A DNA stretch of 64,000 nt from Symbiodinium natans (lineage: Eukaryota > Sar > Dinophyceae > Suessiales > Symbiodiniaceae): the NCBI GenBank assembly GCA_905221605.1, contig CAJNDS010002415.1, positions 290,001 to 354,000 of the forward strand, in the 5' to 3' direction. This document shows positions 1 through 10,086 of this stretch, piece by piece. Positions within the stretch are counted from its first letter, which is position 1, and each line of letters opens with the position of its first letter. The position numbers were made by a program, and so were the translations under genes. The notes below the pieces were generated by a model. That model searched no databases. It worked only from the letters and a program-made list of their open reading frames with translations, and had not been told where the DNA came from.

Positions 1-54
1 TCATCATCACATGGATTCGACGGAGTCCAGTTGAACGACCTCATCCACGGGGAC

Positions 55-155
55 AGACATGGGGGGTTTCCGAATTTTGGGGTACCTTGTTGGGGTCCTT
101 ATTATCAGGGAATCCTACTATTTGGGTCTTTTTTAGGTCCTATTTCGAAACCCTA
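55..155 (+). mobile_element. Small dispersed element, family A, copy 1
   Basis: About 90 bases with a recurring layout: a GGGTACC(T)TGTTGGGGTCC-like start, TTATTATCAGGGAATCCTA in the middle and a TTTCGAAA-like end. Related copies lie near 7250-7325, 47395-47475, 51740-51835 and 61120-61195, in both orientations. It has partial inverted-repeat character and no coding capacity, as in a MITE or introner. The edges are approximate. Confidence 0.5.
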
Positions 156-222
156 ATCCCTAAACCCTAAACATCCCTAAGCCCTAAACCCTAAACCCTA
201 AACCCTAAACCCTAAACCCTAA

Positions 223-244
223 CCCCCCCCCCCCCCCCCCCCCC
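223..244 (+). repeat. 22-base poly-C tract
   Basis: An uninterrupted C run directly follows a CCCTAAA array and directly precedes a coding-like island. On the plus strand it could act as a polypyrimidine tract for an acceptor. Confidence 0.7.
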
Positions 245-249
245 TCCAC

Positions 250-326
250 ATGTTGCCAATGATGAGTGGCATCATCTCAAGAATCCTCCGCTTCGGCCTG
301 GCAACCTCTCCGGCTGCAGCTCAACC
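250..326 (+). CDS. Coding island, N-terminal-like exon
   Basis: An open frame starts at ATG 250 (MLPMMSGIISRILRFG, continuing for 25 codons) and ends at a candidate donor CAACC|GTTTAGGG, where the telomere-type repeat itself supplies the GT. It is preceded by CCCTAAA units and poly-C and followed by TTTAGGG units. The peptide begins hydrophobic and basic, as a signal or transit peptide might, but it is too short to assign. Confidence 0.4.
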
Positions 327-416
327 GTTTAGGGTTTGGGGTTTAGGGTTTAGGGTTTAGGGTTGAGGGTTGAGGGTTTAGGGTTAGGGTTCCCATAATG
401 CGATCGACCTGTCCAG

Positions 417-485
417 TCAGAGCCTGCGGCCGTTTTGCTGGGCAATGAAGCCAAGGCGTTGTGCCTAGTGCTTGCTATGAGCTGC
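417..485 (+). CDS. Coding island
   Basis: After the acceptor-like TGTCCAG|TCA the frame reads SEPAAVLLGNEAKALCLVL and then reaches TAA at 486. It may be an exon with an unseen donor or a gene end. It lies 90 bases after the previous island, with only G-strand heptamers between. The product is not recognised. Confidence 0.4.
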
Positions 486-795
486 TAACTCCACCCCCTG
501 AGCCCTTTGTGCCCAAATCTCCCACGCCGAAACCTGAAACCCTAAAGCTCTAAGACCCTTAAACCCCTAGAACCAACCCCCCCAAAGCCAGCGAAAGAAG
601 CCTTCAGTACACAGGTAATAAGGGGAACCCTTCACAGGATACCCCTTCTGGACCTTCCTCTGGCTCTCCTAAACAGGGACCTTATTCAGAGGGTCTATAT
701 CCCCAAGCCCCCCTCATCCTATCCCTAAACCCTAAACCCTAAACCCTCCCTAAACCCTAAACCCTGAACATTAAACCCTAATCCTATCCCCTAAG

Positions 796-871
796 GTAGC
801 GAGCGAATCTGCGAGCTTGGGGCCCAGGAGCACGCGATGGGGCTTCAGGGCTCTCGGGCCTCCGGTTCGGG
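796..871 (+). CDS. Coding island
   Basis: The acceptor CCCCTAAG|GT is built from a CCCTAAA derivative; the donor is CGG|GTCAGG followed by TTTAGGG units. The frame between reads SERICELGAQEHAMGLQG. It is a clear case of the layout C-strand array, island, G-strand array. Product not recognised. Confidence 0.5.
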
Positions 872-1144
872 GTCAGGGTTTAGGGTGTAGGGTTTGGGGT
901 TAGGGTTTAGGGTTTAGGGTTTAGGGTTTAGGGTTTAGGGTTTAGGGTTTAGATTTTGAATTGTTCACCTAAGTAGAGTTTCCTGCATGCCCTCAAAAAC
1001 GGACATGTGTCCGAAATATTGGGTAGTTTAGTGCTTCGTGCTTTCCAGGGAATGTCGGCTTAAGTCCTAAACCCTAAACCCTAAACCCTAACCCCTAAAC
1101 CCTAAACCCCATATCCAAACCTTAGGCCCCACTTGAGGTTTAAG

Positions 1145-1171
1145 GACTTGAAGACCGTCAATGTCGCCAGG
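1145..1171 (+). CDS. Short coding island (weak)
   Basis: The acceptor GTTTAAG|GAC opens the frame DLKTVNVARAKSRKP, which stops at TAG 1190. A GC donor near 1172 is possible. The C-strand array upstream and G-strand array at 1338-1390 fit the usual layout, but the coding signal is short. Confidence 0.3.
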
Positions 1172-1735
1172 GCCAAGTCCAGAAAACCATAGGCGAGGTC
1201 CCACTTGGTAGCCCAGTGGTACCCTTTACCCCTTTTTTTGGGGGGGTATGGATTCCCCTATAAAGTAACCGACCCCAAAAACGGGTGCCCAATTATAATA
1301 TTCAAGCCCACGAATAGTTCTGTGTTGGGGCTCAGGGCGTTTAGGGTTTAGGGTTTGAGGGTTTTAGGGTTTAGGGTGTAGGGTTTGTAGAAGTTGGGAA
1401 AGGTTTGTGCCCGGAGTGTGGACTGGGTTAACCCTAAGCATGCCAGGCTGCTAGACTGACGCCCTGAACGTAAGCCCTATACGCCTACACCCAAAACCCT
1501 GTTAACCCAAGTCCCAGAAGCCCTGAAAGCCCTAAACTAAACCATAAACCGCTATAACTCTGCCCTAGATGCTAGGACCCTATATGCATACACCTTGTTT
1601 TGGCCCAAGGCCCGGGAACTATGCCCGAAACCTTCACCCTAAGCCCCAAGAAACGCCCACAAGGCTTTCGGAAGCTCTACCCTAAACCCTAAACCTCTTT
1701 AAGTGGCCCGTAGACCCAACCTACGACATGCGCAG

Positions 1736-1803
1736 GAGCTGCCCATCACCCTATGGGCCTTGGCAGCCAGTGCCTTAGCACACTGCGCCCATCTAAGGGC
1801 TCG
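1736..1803 (+). CDS. Coding island, possibly RAP/FASTK- or OPR-like helical repeat
   Basis: Both edges are strong: ATGCGCAG|GAG at the start and GCTCG|GTAAGCC at the end. The frame reads ELPITLWALAASALAHCAHL and then RA. The core LWALAA resembles the (N)TxWAlA helical repeats of alveolate FASTK/RAP- and OPR-type RNA-binding proteins. That link is a family-level inference from one motif. Confidence 0.5.
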
Positions 1804-1998
1804 GTAAGCCGTTGGGTTTAATTAGGGTTTAAAGAACGGGTTTAGGGTTTAGGATTTCGGGTTTAGAGCTTTGATAAGTCGGACCCACCCCCCTCCCCCA
1901 AGCAAATCTGGGACCCTCTATACAAGAAATGACCCTAAACCCTAAACCCTAAACCCTAAACCCTAAACCCTAAACCCTGAAGCTCTTAGGGCCTTAAG

Positions 1999-2057
1999 GC
2001 CCTTTCAGGCCTGGAATGTAAAACGTTCTCCGGACAAAAAGCTTGTGATTCTAGCCG
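1999..2057 (+). CDS. Coding island
   Basis: The acceptor is CTTAAG|GC and the donor CTAGCCG|GTGCCC. Two frames stay open. The one that continues the phase of the 1736-1803 island reads PFQAWNVKRSPDKKLVILA. A C-strand array (1930-1980) lies before it and G-strand units after it. Product not recognised. Confidence 0.45.
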
Positions 2058-2763
2058 GTGCCCAAACAAACCTACTAAAGCGAATCGGGGTTTAGGGCTT
2101 GGGGTTTCGGATGCCTCGTCGGTTCCTTTTTCAATCCCACGCCTTGGTTTGCATGGGTTTAGGGTTTAGGTTTTAGGGTTTAGGGTTTAGGGTTGGTTTG
2201 CATGTTTAGTTCCTCACCCGCGGTGTGGGGTCGTGAGATGCTCTTTTCTTCGTACTGCTGGCCGGGTCTCCTGGCACGGGTTTGCTCTTGGCCTCGAGCT
2301 TTAGGGCCCTGGCACTTGGTCTTTAGGGTTAAGGGTTTAGGGTTTAGGGTTTAGGGTTTAGGGTTTAGGGTTTAGGTTTAAGGGTTACTGGGCCTTGGGC
2401 CTGTGGTTCTAGGCCTGAGGGCTTGGACTTTAAGGGTGAAGGGTTTAGGGTTTAGGGCTTAGGGTTTAGGGTTTAGGGTTTTAGGTTTTTAGGGTTTAGG
2501 GTTTGGGGGTCTCGGGGCTACTAGGCCGCAAACTTTTGGCTTTCGGGCCTTGTGAGCCTTGGGCTTTGTGCTTTGAAAGGAAGGCTGGCGTTAGGGCCTT
2601 AAGGTATGGAGGCTTATGGATGGAATGAACTTTGTGTTTTCCTAATGTTTTGGGATGTTCTGGGATTCTTTGGGCAGGCGGGTATTTTCCCGTCGCTTCT
2701 AGTGAAAGCTAGAACATGAGATTCTGAACCCTATAAACCCTAAACCCTAAACCCGAACCGGAG

Positions 2764-2811
2764 GTCAGTGGATATCCTGCCGACCCTGTGTTTCGCGCTG
2801 CAGCCTCACAG
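2764..2811 (+). CDS. Coding island with GC donor
   Basis: Acceptor CCGGAG|GTC and donor TCACAG|GCGTAG enclose 16 codons, VSGYPADPVFRAAASQ. The non-canonical AG|GC donor matches others in the window. A C-strand array precedes it and a G-strand array follows. Confidence 0.45.
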
Positions 2812-3187
2812 GCGTAGTCACGAACCCCAGGGCCCTTAACCCTAACAACTTGAGTCTTCCAAGGGCTTAGGGTTTAGGGTTTAGGTTTAGGGCTTATAGG
2901 GCTTGGGGCTTAGGGCTTAGGGTTTAAGATTTAGGGCTTCGGGCGTTAGGCTTCGGGCTTAGGGCTTGGGGCTTAGTGTAGTGACCCCATGGGTTGGGTT
3001 TTTGTGTTTGGGGGTTAGGGTTTGAGATCGGAGGTTATGGGGGAATGTTTGAAGGCGGGTGTGTGGGGTGGTCACGCGGTTTGGGCAGGGATCAGGACTT
3101 GGGATCTGGTACTTAGGGCTGGGAGTTGACTTAGGGTTTGGGGTTTAGGGTCTAGGGTTTAGGGTTTAGGGTTTGGGTTTAGGGCAG

Positions 3188-3370
3188 AAGACATCTCCAC
3201 TCGACGTCTTGGACGAGGAGACGCCAGTCATCAAGTCCAAGAAGATGCCCGCGCAGAAGGTGCCTTACCCCAACGTCTTGGATGCGGAGACGCCAGTCAT
3301 CAGATCCAAGAAGATGCCAGTCCGCGAGACCCCTTGGGAGTTTCCACGAATTCCGGCCCCACCGCGCAAG
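3188..3370 (+). CDS. Coding fragment with internal 23-residue repeat
   Basis: An open stretch of 61 codons contains two copies of VLDxETPVIxSKKMP spaced 23 residues (69 bases) apart, followed by a Pro-rich tail. A repeat conserved at the protein level supports real coding origin. Telomere-type repeats abut both sides, but in the order G-strand then C-strand, opposite to most islands. It is preceded by GGGCAG|AAG; a donor is unclear (GC at 3366 is possible). Product unknown. Confidence 0.5.
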
Positions 3371-5360
3371 ACCCTAAACCCATGAACCCTCAACCCTCAA
3401 CCCTTAAAACCTACACCCCGTCCAAAAGGCCTAAACCCATGTAGGCAGATCAACCCAAACTCGCTGAACTCTCCCTGTGCGTTTTTCTCGTCTGGGTCTC
3501 ACAGGCGTTAGGACCTTTGTTTTAGGAGCTTTGTGGGCCTAGATGAACAGGAGGCTGAAGAAGCGAAACAGATGAACCCTTGCTGCCCTAAAGCCTAAAA
3601 TGCGCTAAGCACTTAGGGTTTAGGGTTTAGGGTTTAGGGTTCAGGGTTCAGGGTTTAGGGTTTAGGGTTTAGGGTTTAGGCTTTGCTCCTAGTTTCAACC
3701 ATCGTTTCCTTACTTGCTGTGGCCTCCTTGCTTATCTTAGGTTCATTCGCGAACAAAAAGGTTTGTTTCATGGAGTTCGCGAGAACACTACCAAAATCAT
3801 AAGAATTAGGGTTTTGGGTTTAGGGTTTAGGGTGTAGGGCTTGGGTTTGTGAACCAAAATCATATAAATGCGAATCCTAATGGATAAGTTCTTTTGAAGG
3901 GTAAGGAAGGACGCCTGCACAAAAATAGCCGGCATTTTGCACCCGATGTTTATAGTCGTTGTTAGCTGGTGGCCAAATCACCGAGAAAGGACGCCCGAAG
4001 TACACTCATAAACCCTACAGCCTAACCCTGAAACACTAAACCCTAAAGCCTAACTCTAAACCCCAGACCCTAAGCCCTAGACCTAAACCCCAAACCCGAA
4101 ACCCATCCGAAACCCTAAACCCTAAACCCTAAACCAAGTCTTTTTCTGGGTTGGAGTAGCATGGAGTCAATGACCCCGATATTCAGGGCACCCACGGGAT
4201 GGCTTCCTTTCTACCACTTTTTGTGTGCTTGTTTATATGTTTTTTTCATATACTTCCGAGCCCTGACACCCTGAAACCTGCTTAGGTTTTAAGGTTTCGG
4301 GTTTAGGGTTTAGGGGTTTAGGGCTGTAAACCCTATGCCCTACCCTCTGCAAAACCAATCCCCGCACTTGGCACGCAGGCGCCACGGTCTTTCACCGGCA
4401 TGGATGTGCGGGAGCCCTAAATGCCCCAATTCGACCCCACAGCGTACAAACCCCATGGACCCTATACTCTACAAACCGTAACCCGAATCCTCCAACCTAT
4501 ATAATGTTGACCTCGTAATAATAAACCCCCCCCCCCCCCATCAATCAAACCCCCCCAAATAGAGTAGGGCCCCTTTGAATAAGGATTCCTTTCCTTAGAG
4601 CCCCCCTTCAATCAAACTCCCCCAAAAAAAACCAGCCCCGACTTGGCGTACTTTATTCCCACGGCTTTATTATTGCGGCCGGGACCCCTGGCGCACTTTA
4701 ATATCAGGGGGTTCAATAATACGAGGTTAACATTATATATATATATATATATATATTCTGCGATATATGTATGTGTGTATGTATATATATGTATATACAT
4801 ATTTTGACACAAACAAATCAACATACACCCTAAGTAGCCCAAGACCCCAAAACCCTCGAAGCCCTGAGGCATGACTCAACCCCGCACTCTAAGCCCTCCA
4901 ACCCCCAAAAACCCCGAACATCATAGCTCCCCTAAACTCCTAAACCTCAAGCAGCCCTATGCCCTCACCCTAAACCCTAAACCCTAAACCCTAAACCCTA
5001 AACCCTGAATCCTTGAGGCCCTACACCCAAACTCTGCACTCTCCACCCTAAACCCCCACCCCTACGCCTTTCAGTTGCTAAGGTTGGTCAGGGGTTTAGG
5101 GGCTCAGACGGTAGGGGTTTAGGGGTTTAGGGTTTAGGGGTTTAGGGTTTAGGGGTTTAGGGTTTAGGGTTTAGGGTTTAGGGTTTAGGGTTTAGGGTTT
5201 AGGGTTTAGGGTTTAGCATTTCGGGTTTTGGGGTTTTAGCTTTAGTAGAGCAGGTATGCTTTGCTGATTGATCCTCTGTTCCTCTTCCTTTCTGTGTTTC
5301 TAGTATCTCGCCGTTCTGGGGTGGGGGTGTTGGGGGTGTAGAGTTCCTGGCGACTCCTAT
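3371..5360. other. No gene seen; heptamer-rich spacer
   Basis: Mixed-orientation heptamer runs, a TA/TG microsatellite at about 4735-4800 and a palindromic stretch near 4540-4625 (CCCCCCAAAT...GGGCCCC...AAGGATTCC) related to dispersed family A. No convincing exon was found. Confidence 0.5.
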
Positions 5361-5368
5361 ACCCTCAG

Positions 5369-5458
5369 GTCTCACATCTGCAACATCGCTTGGGCCTACG
5401 CCAGGGCAACCGGGTGGCAAGAAGCACGCAGACACGAGTTTGGAGTTCCTTGCGTCGG
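5369..5458 (+). CDS. Coding island
   Basis: Acceptor ATACCCTCAG|GT and donor near GCGTCGG|GTTTGGG enclose a frame beginning LTSATSLGPTPGQPGGKK and ending SLEFLAS. The composition is Gly/Pro/Lys-rich. G-strand heptamers follow directly. Product not recognised. Confidence 0.45.
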
Positions 5459-5567
5459 GTTTGGGATTTAGGGTTTGGGGCCATTTAGGGTTTAGGGTTT
5501 AGGGTTTAGGGTTTAGGGTTTAGGGCCATTTAGGGTTTCGGGTTTCGGGTCTCTGGTTTGGCCTCAG

Positions 5568-5647
5568 ATTCCGCGTTGTTGTCGTCCACAAGCTGCCTGC
5601 AAAAGCTCATCATGTACCTGCTGGTACTTGCGGGAGTGGAGGATCCT
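5568..5647 (+). CDS. Coding island
   Basis: The acceptor GGCCTCAG|AT leads into SALLSSTSCLQKLIMYLLVL and then AGVEDP before TAG at 5648. A second frame (FRVVVVHKLPAKAHH) is also open for part of the way, so the phase is uncertain. Confidence 0.35.
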
Positions 5648-6597
5648 TAGAGCCTTAGAGCAAATCTTTGTATCACGCATCATAGTGCGACCCTTTGTAT
5701 GGATGTGTAAAATCACTGCCGCGCGCACTTCGAACCCTACACGGCTTTCCATGACCCTTCAAGTACACCCTGCACCCTCAAACCCTCTCAACCCCTGCAC
5801 ACAATCCTGAGACCTTAAGAACCTAAGACCCTGTAAGCCCGAAGAACCCTACCAACCCTCAACCGGAACATGCAAACCTAAAAACCTGATACCCTTAAAC
5901 CTAAAATCCTACGAACCCTACACCCCAAGACACCCTGAAACCCTGAACCCTATAACCCCCATTGCCGACAACACCCTAAACCCTGAAATCTGAAACCCTG
6001 AAGCACCCGGAACCCTAAACCCTCTAAACCCTCTAGACCCTACAAAGCCTAGACACCCTCGACCCGAAACCCCAACCCCAAACCCTATATTAACCCTAAA
6101 CCCCCAAACCCCCAAACCCTAAAACCCCCAAACCCCTAAACCCCTAAACCCCTAACCCTTCAACCCTAAACCCTAAACCGTTCACCCTAACCCCAAACCC
6201 TCAACCCTACACCCGCACCCGAAGACCCAAAAGTCCTCAGACTGTTAATCATGGGTTACCCTCCCCCAAGCTTAATTCTCCGTAAATAGCCTGAATTCTG
6301 GAGGGAACCGAGGGCGGGGGGGCGTAGTATGGAGGGGGGGTAGTACCCCTAAACCCTAAACGCTAAACCCTAACCCTAAACCCTACACCCTAAACCCTAA
6401 ACCCTAAACCCTAAACCCTAAACCCCCTACCTAGGGCGGGTGTAAAAAAGAGGGGCCTAAACCCTAAACCCTAAACCCTAAACCCTAAACCCTAAACCCT
6501 ACCCTAAACCCTAAACCCTAAACCCTAAACCCTAAACCCTAAACCCTAAACCCTAAACCCTAAACCCTAAACCCTAAACCCTAAACCCTAAACCCGA
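5648..6597. other. No gene seen; C-strand heptamers dominate
   Basis: From 5880 to 6597 nearly everything is CCCTAAA or a one-base variant, including a clean array from about 6450 to 6590. A G-rich 30-base patch (6305-6340) interrupts it. Confidence 0.6.
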
Positions 6598-6598
6598 G

Positions 6599-6673
6599 GC
6601 CGGCCCACGAGAGGAGGAGCTCTTCGACGCTCTCGGCACTGCCGCGGAGCTGACCTCAGGGGGGACTGAGGGG
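6599..6673 (+). CDS. Coding island
   Basis: The acceptor CCCGAG|GCC comes right after a long CCCTAAA array. The frame reads AGPREEELFDALGTAAELTS and continues GGTEG to a candidate donor GAGGGG|GTGGAT. G-strand heptamers follow at 6750. The acidic, helical composition looks like protein; family not recognised. Confidence 0.5.
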
Positions 6674-7011
6674 GTGGATATGACCCTTCAGAAGCCTTAC
6701 ATGCCCTAAGCCCTATAGGCCAATAGGAGTTTAAGGCTGAAGGCGAGGGGTTTAGGGTTTAGGGTTTGGGGATTGCTGCAAAACGGGCGCAGAAGCTGTG
6801 AAAGGTTGGGATGCCAAGTAACATGCGAAAGGCAGCTTTGGCCCGATTGTGGAGGGCCGTCTGGCACTTTCCTCCCAGCAAAACGACCCTATTCTAATCC
6901 TTCTGAATGCTCCTCCAGAGAGCTCGCTCTTTGGGGAAGGAAAGCTTAATCCTTCCCGGGTTTAGGCTTAAACTCACGTCAATTGCCCTTCCAAAAACTG
7001 CCTCCGTCCAG

Positions 7012-7063
7012 GGGTTGAAGGCTTCCTTCGCGAAGTTCTGGTTTTGTCTGTGGGGACAAAAAG
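7012..7063 (+). CDS. Short coding island (weak)
   Basis: After the acceptor CCGTCCAG|GG a frame reads VEGFLREVLVLSVGTK. An overlapping frame (ASFAKFWFCLWGQK) is also open. The donor is not identified. Confidence 0.3.
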
Positions 7064-7452
7064 GGGGGGGTTCCAGCAATTGATCAGGAGGTCAGCAAGT
7101 CCGCCGTCCCTAAGACGAATTTCGGCCAGGCCCCTACTAGGCGAAACCCTAAACCCTAAAACCCAAACCCTTGGTCCCTGAAAACTCTGCGGTGAGGGGC
7201 ATGGCCAGGGTTTACGATATCTAGGGTTTAGGGTTTAGGTTCTAGGAGTACCTTCTTGGGGTCCTCATTATAAGGGGATGCTACTATTCGGGTGTTTATT
7301 TAAGGGGTCCCATTATGTTCGTAAACCCCTTTTGTAAATCTCGGCCGCGGGAGTGAGATTTTGTCAGAATTTCGAACGCCGCAGATCGCCCGCGGTGCGT
7401 CCTGTTCGTAGCCACAATATTGCCCTACCTTTGCCCAAGCCATATTTTCCAG

Positions 7453-7545
7453 ACATCATTGGCCCCCAAACCAAGAAGCCTACAACACTGAGATGCGGTT
7501 CTTCTATAGGCACAGGTACAGATCGCACCCCTGCATGTGGCCACG
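7453..7545 (+). CDS. Coding island (weak)
   Basis: A pyrimidine-rich acceptor, TATTTTCCAG|AC, opens IIGPQTKKPTTLRCGSSIGT, which continues for about 15 codons. The 3' edge is not resolved. Product unknown. Confidence 0.3.
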
Positions 7546-8160
7546 AAAAAGCACAAACCAAACTTTAAGCCGCCAACAACGTGCTGAAGCAATGGTATCT
7601 GAAGCAGGCTGGTTCAGGATTTGGGGTTTAGGGTTTAGAGTTTAGGGTTTAGGGTGTAGGGTTTAGGGTGCATACCTTCCACACCACAGACATGTGCTAA
7701 GTCGCTTTTCGGAGCAAGTCGTAGAAACTAGGGGCAACGTTGCGAAACAGGGTTTTTCTACAGACTTGGATGTTTCATGTCATTGTTTGCCGCCGCCAGA
7801 CCGCAGCTCCTGTCAGACGCCAAGCCCCCTAAGCCTAGCATGTTCCCTTTGCCCCATGAACATGAAGAGGTGTGCCTTGCAAGTTTTGAAAGGGAGGTGG
7901 GGGGGGGGGGCAGGTCAGGCCCAAAAATCGTGACAGCCATCATGCCAGGAGGAGGCTGTGCCAGACCTGCCAGACCTCACCTGGCAACTGCGTGGGCCCT
8001 GGTTCCAGGGTCTAGGGTTTTAGGCTTTAATGTAGGACCTTGGGTTTGACCCTGGTACCCTATAAGCCCTAAACTTAAACCCTAAACGTTGAACCCTGAA
8101 ACTGTAAGCGCTAAACCCTAAAACCCTAAACCATTCGATTCGTCAGACGCATCTGAAGCA

Positions 8161-8600
8161 GGTGAGCCATGGCCCCGGCTTCGCCGGGTGCGCCATGGCC
8201 CTGTTAGTTAAGTGGGTGAGCTGTTGGCCGCAGCCTGGCTGCGAGAGCCATCAGCCCCACCTGTGAGGTGAGCCATGGCCCCGGCTTTGCCGGGTGCGCC
8301 ATGGCCCTGGTCAAGTGGGCGAGCTGTTGGCCGCAGCCTGGCTGCGAGAGCCATCAGCCCCACCTGTGAGGTGAGCCATGGCCCCGGCTTGCCGGGTGCG
8401 CCATGGCCCTGTTGAGTCAAGTGGGCGAGCTGTTGGCCGCAGCCTGGCTGCGAGAGCCATCAGCCCCACCTGTGAGGTGAGCCATGGCGCCGGCTTTGCT
8501 GGGTGCGCCATGGCCCTGTTGAGTTAAGTGGGCGAGCTGTTGGCCGCAGCCTGGCTGCGAGAGCCATCAGCCCCACCTGACCTGTGAGGTGAGCCATTGG
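8161..8600 (+). repeat. Tandem repeat, about 103-112-base unit, four copies
   Basis: Units begin at GGTGAGCCATGG near 8161, 8267, 8370 and 8476, and a diverged unit starts near 8588. Each contains GGCCCCGGC..GCCGGG and GCCGCAGCCTGGCTGCG, short inverted repeats able to form GC-rich hairpins. Frames that run through it are shadows of the repeat. Confidence 0.8.
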
Positions 8601-8880
8601 CCCCAACATGATTGGGTGCGCCAAATGGCCCTCGCATCAGTCAGTCAGGTGCGCTGCTGGCCCCAACGTTGTTGGGTGCGCCAGTGGCCCTGGCAAATCA
8701 GTGGATCGGCCCACTTCAGTCCAGGTGCGCTGCTGGCCCCAACGTGGTTGGGTGCGCCAGTGGCCCTGGCACACGAGTGGTGTGCCCGTTGGCCCCAGCA
8801 CGGGGTGAGCCATCGGCCCACAAAAAACAGGTGCGCTGCTGGCCCAGCCCGGCTGGGCGCGCCAGTGGCCCATTCACAAA
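8601..8880 (+). repeat. Related tandem repeat, diverged short unit
   Basis: About four units carry GGTGCGCTGCTGG..CCCAACGTTGTTGGGTGCGCCAGTGGCCC or variants. The unit is related to the preceding repeat, with the same GGTGxGC start and GCGCCA(T/G)GGCC end, but has lost the long spacer. Confidence 0.7.
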
Positions 8881-9003
8881 ATCCTAAACCCTAAACCCTA
8901 AACCCTAAACCCTAAACCCTAAACCCTAAACCTAATCAGGCTAAGCCCTCAGACTCAGGACTGTCAGACAGCGCAGAGCCCAGTATTAGGGTTTAGGGTT
9001 TAG

Positions 9004-9480
9004 GGTTTATAGCGTTTATAGGGGTTATAGGGTTTATAGGGGTTATAGGGTTTATAGGGTTTATAGGGTTTAGAGGGTTTAGAGGGTTTATAGGGTTTTT
9101 TGGGTTTATAGGGTTTATAGGGTTTATAGGGTTTAGAGGGTTTAGAGGGTTTAGAGGGTTTAGAGGTTTTATAGGGTTTATAGGGGCTATAGGGTGTGTA
9201 GGGTTTATAGGGTTTAGGGTTTATAGGGCTTGGAAGGCTTATAGGGTTTAGGGTTTAGGGTTTATAGGGGTTATAGGGGTTATAGGGGTTATAGGGGTTA
9301 TAGGGGTTATAGGGTTTATAGGGTTTATAGGGTTTATAGGGTTTATAGGGTTTATAGGGTCTAGAAGGTTTAGAGGGTTTAGAGGGTTTATAGGGTTTAT
9401 AGGGTTTATAGGGTTTAGAGGGTTTAGAGGGTTGAGAGGGTTTATAGGGTTTATAGGGTTTATAGGGTTTATAGGGTTTA
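9004..9480 (+). repeat. TTTATAGGG nonamer array with variants
   Basis: A long run of TTTATAGGG mixed with TTTAGAGGG and TTATAGGGG. It is the telomere-type heptamer with an inserted TA. Similar arrays lie at 11770-11965 and 50193-50360. Confidence 0.85.
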
Positions 9481-9490
9481 GGGATTAGGG

Positions 9491-9829
9491 TTCCTGCCAC
9501 GCCCAGGTCCGACCCGCCAGCTGGTCGACACGGGTGGCCGAGGCCTGCCTAAAGGGTTTCTTCCACAGGTAGCCCCTAAATTAAGCCCTAACATAACCCA
9601 ACCCCAGGCGTTCAGAAGGGCTGAGCAAGATTCAGGGACTCAAAGCTTAAGGGGAATTGGGTGTTTGGATGGTTTCTTTATGAGGATGTGATTTCATTTC
9701 GGAGGATGGGTTGAGGGTTTAGGTTCAGGGCTTTGGGTTTCCCCTCGATCTCCCCGCCCTGTGGTTCGTGGTGGATTTAGGATCAAGGGTCAGGGTGTAA
9801 CCCTAAACCCTAAACCCTAAATCCCCACC
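9491..9829 (+). repeat. Segmental duplication, copy 1
   Basis: The 339 bases from TTCCTGCCACGCCCAGG to the CTAAATCCCCACC end recur at 11984-12303 (320 bases) as a near-identical direct repeat. The length difference is one 19-base indel after GAGGCCTGC. Both copies follow a TTTATAGGG array. Gene A lies between them. Confidence 0.85.
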
Positions 9830-10086
9830 CTGGGAAGGGGCAAGCTTGTGACTTGCCACATGCAGCGCATCGGCCCAGCAGCACGATTCAAGAATGTAAG
9901 CCATATATAGGGCCTTAGGCTCACTTTCCAAACTATGTCAGACTCAGAATCAGGCTTCACGCAAGCCTGTAACTGTAACTTCTTATAATAGTAGCACAAT
10001 ACGTAATACCATTTTGTAACACGGTTTAGTCAGACTCGAAGTCTTGTTTTCTCGCCTGACCATCGCACCCGTTTGAAAATTTGCCA

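Larger units (their letters stand above)
1..7680. repeat. Interspersed telomere-type heptamer landscape, left part
   Basis: Short runs of CCCTAAA and of TTTAGGG, from 2 to about 20 units with many one-base variants, alternate along this stretch and are separated by 50-400 bases of unique sequence. Clear C-strand runs lie at 165-222, 725-780, 1065-1110, 1930-1980, 4970-5010 and 6345-6597; G-strand runs at 327-390, 878-950, 2160-2195, 2325-2385, 3615-3685 and 5090-5215. A true chromosome end would have one orientation and no interruptions, so these are interstitial. The heptamer matches dinoflagellate, plant and some other algal telomeres. Confidence 0.9.

Noticed and set aside
9255-9500. Minus-strand PYKPYKP repeat protein
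   Set aside because: Shadow of the TTTATAGGG array; nine-base units keep any frame open. The same applies at 11688-12068.
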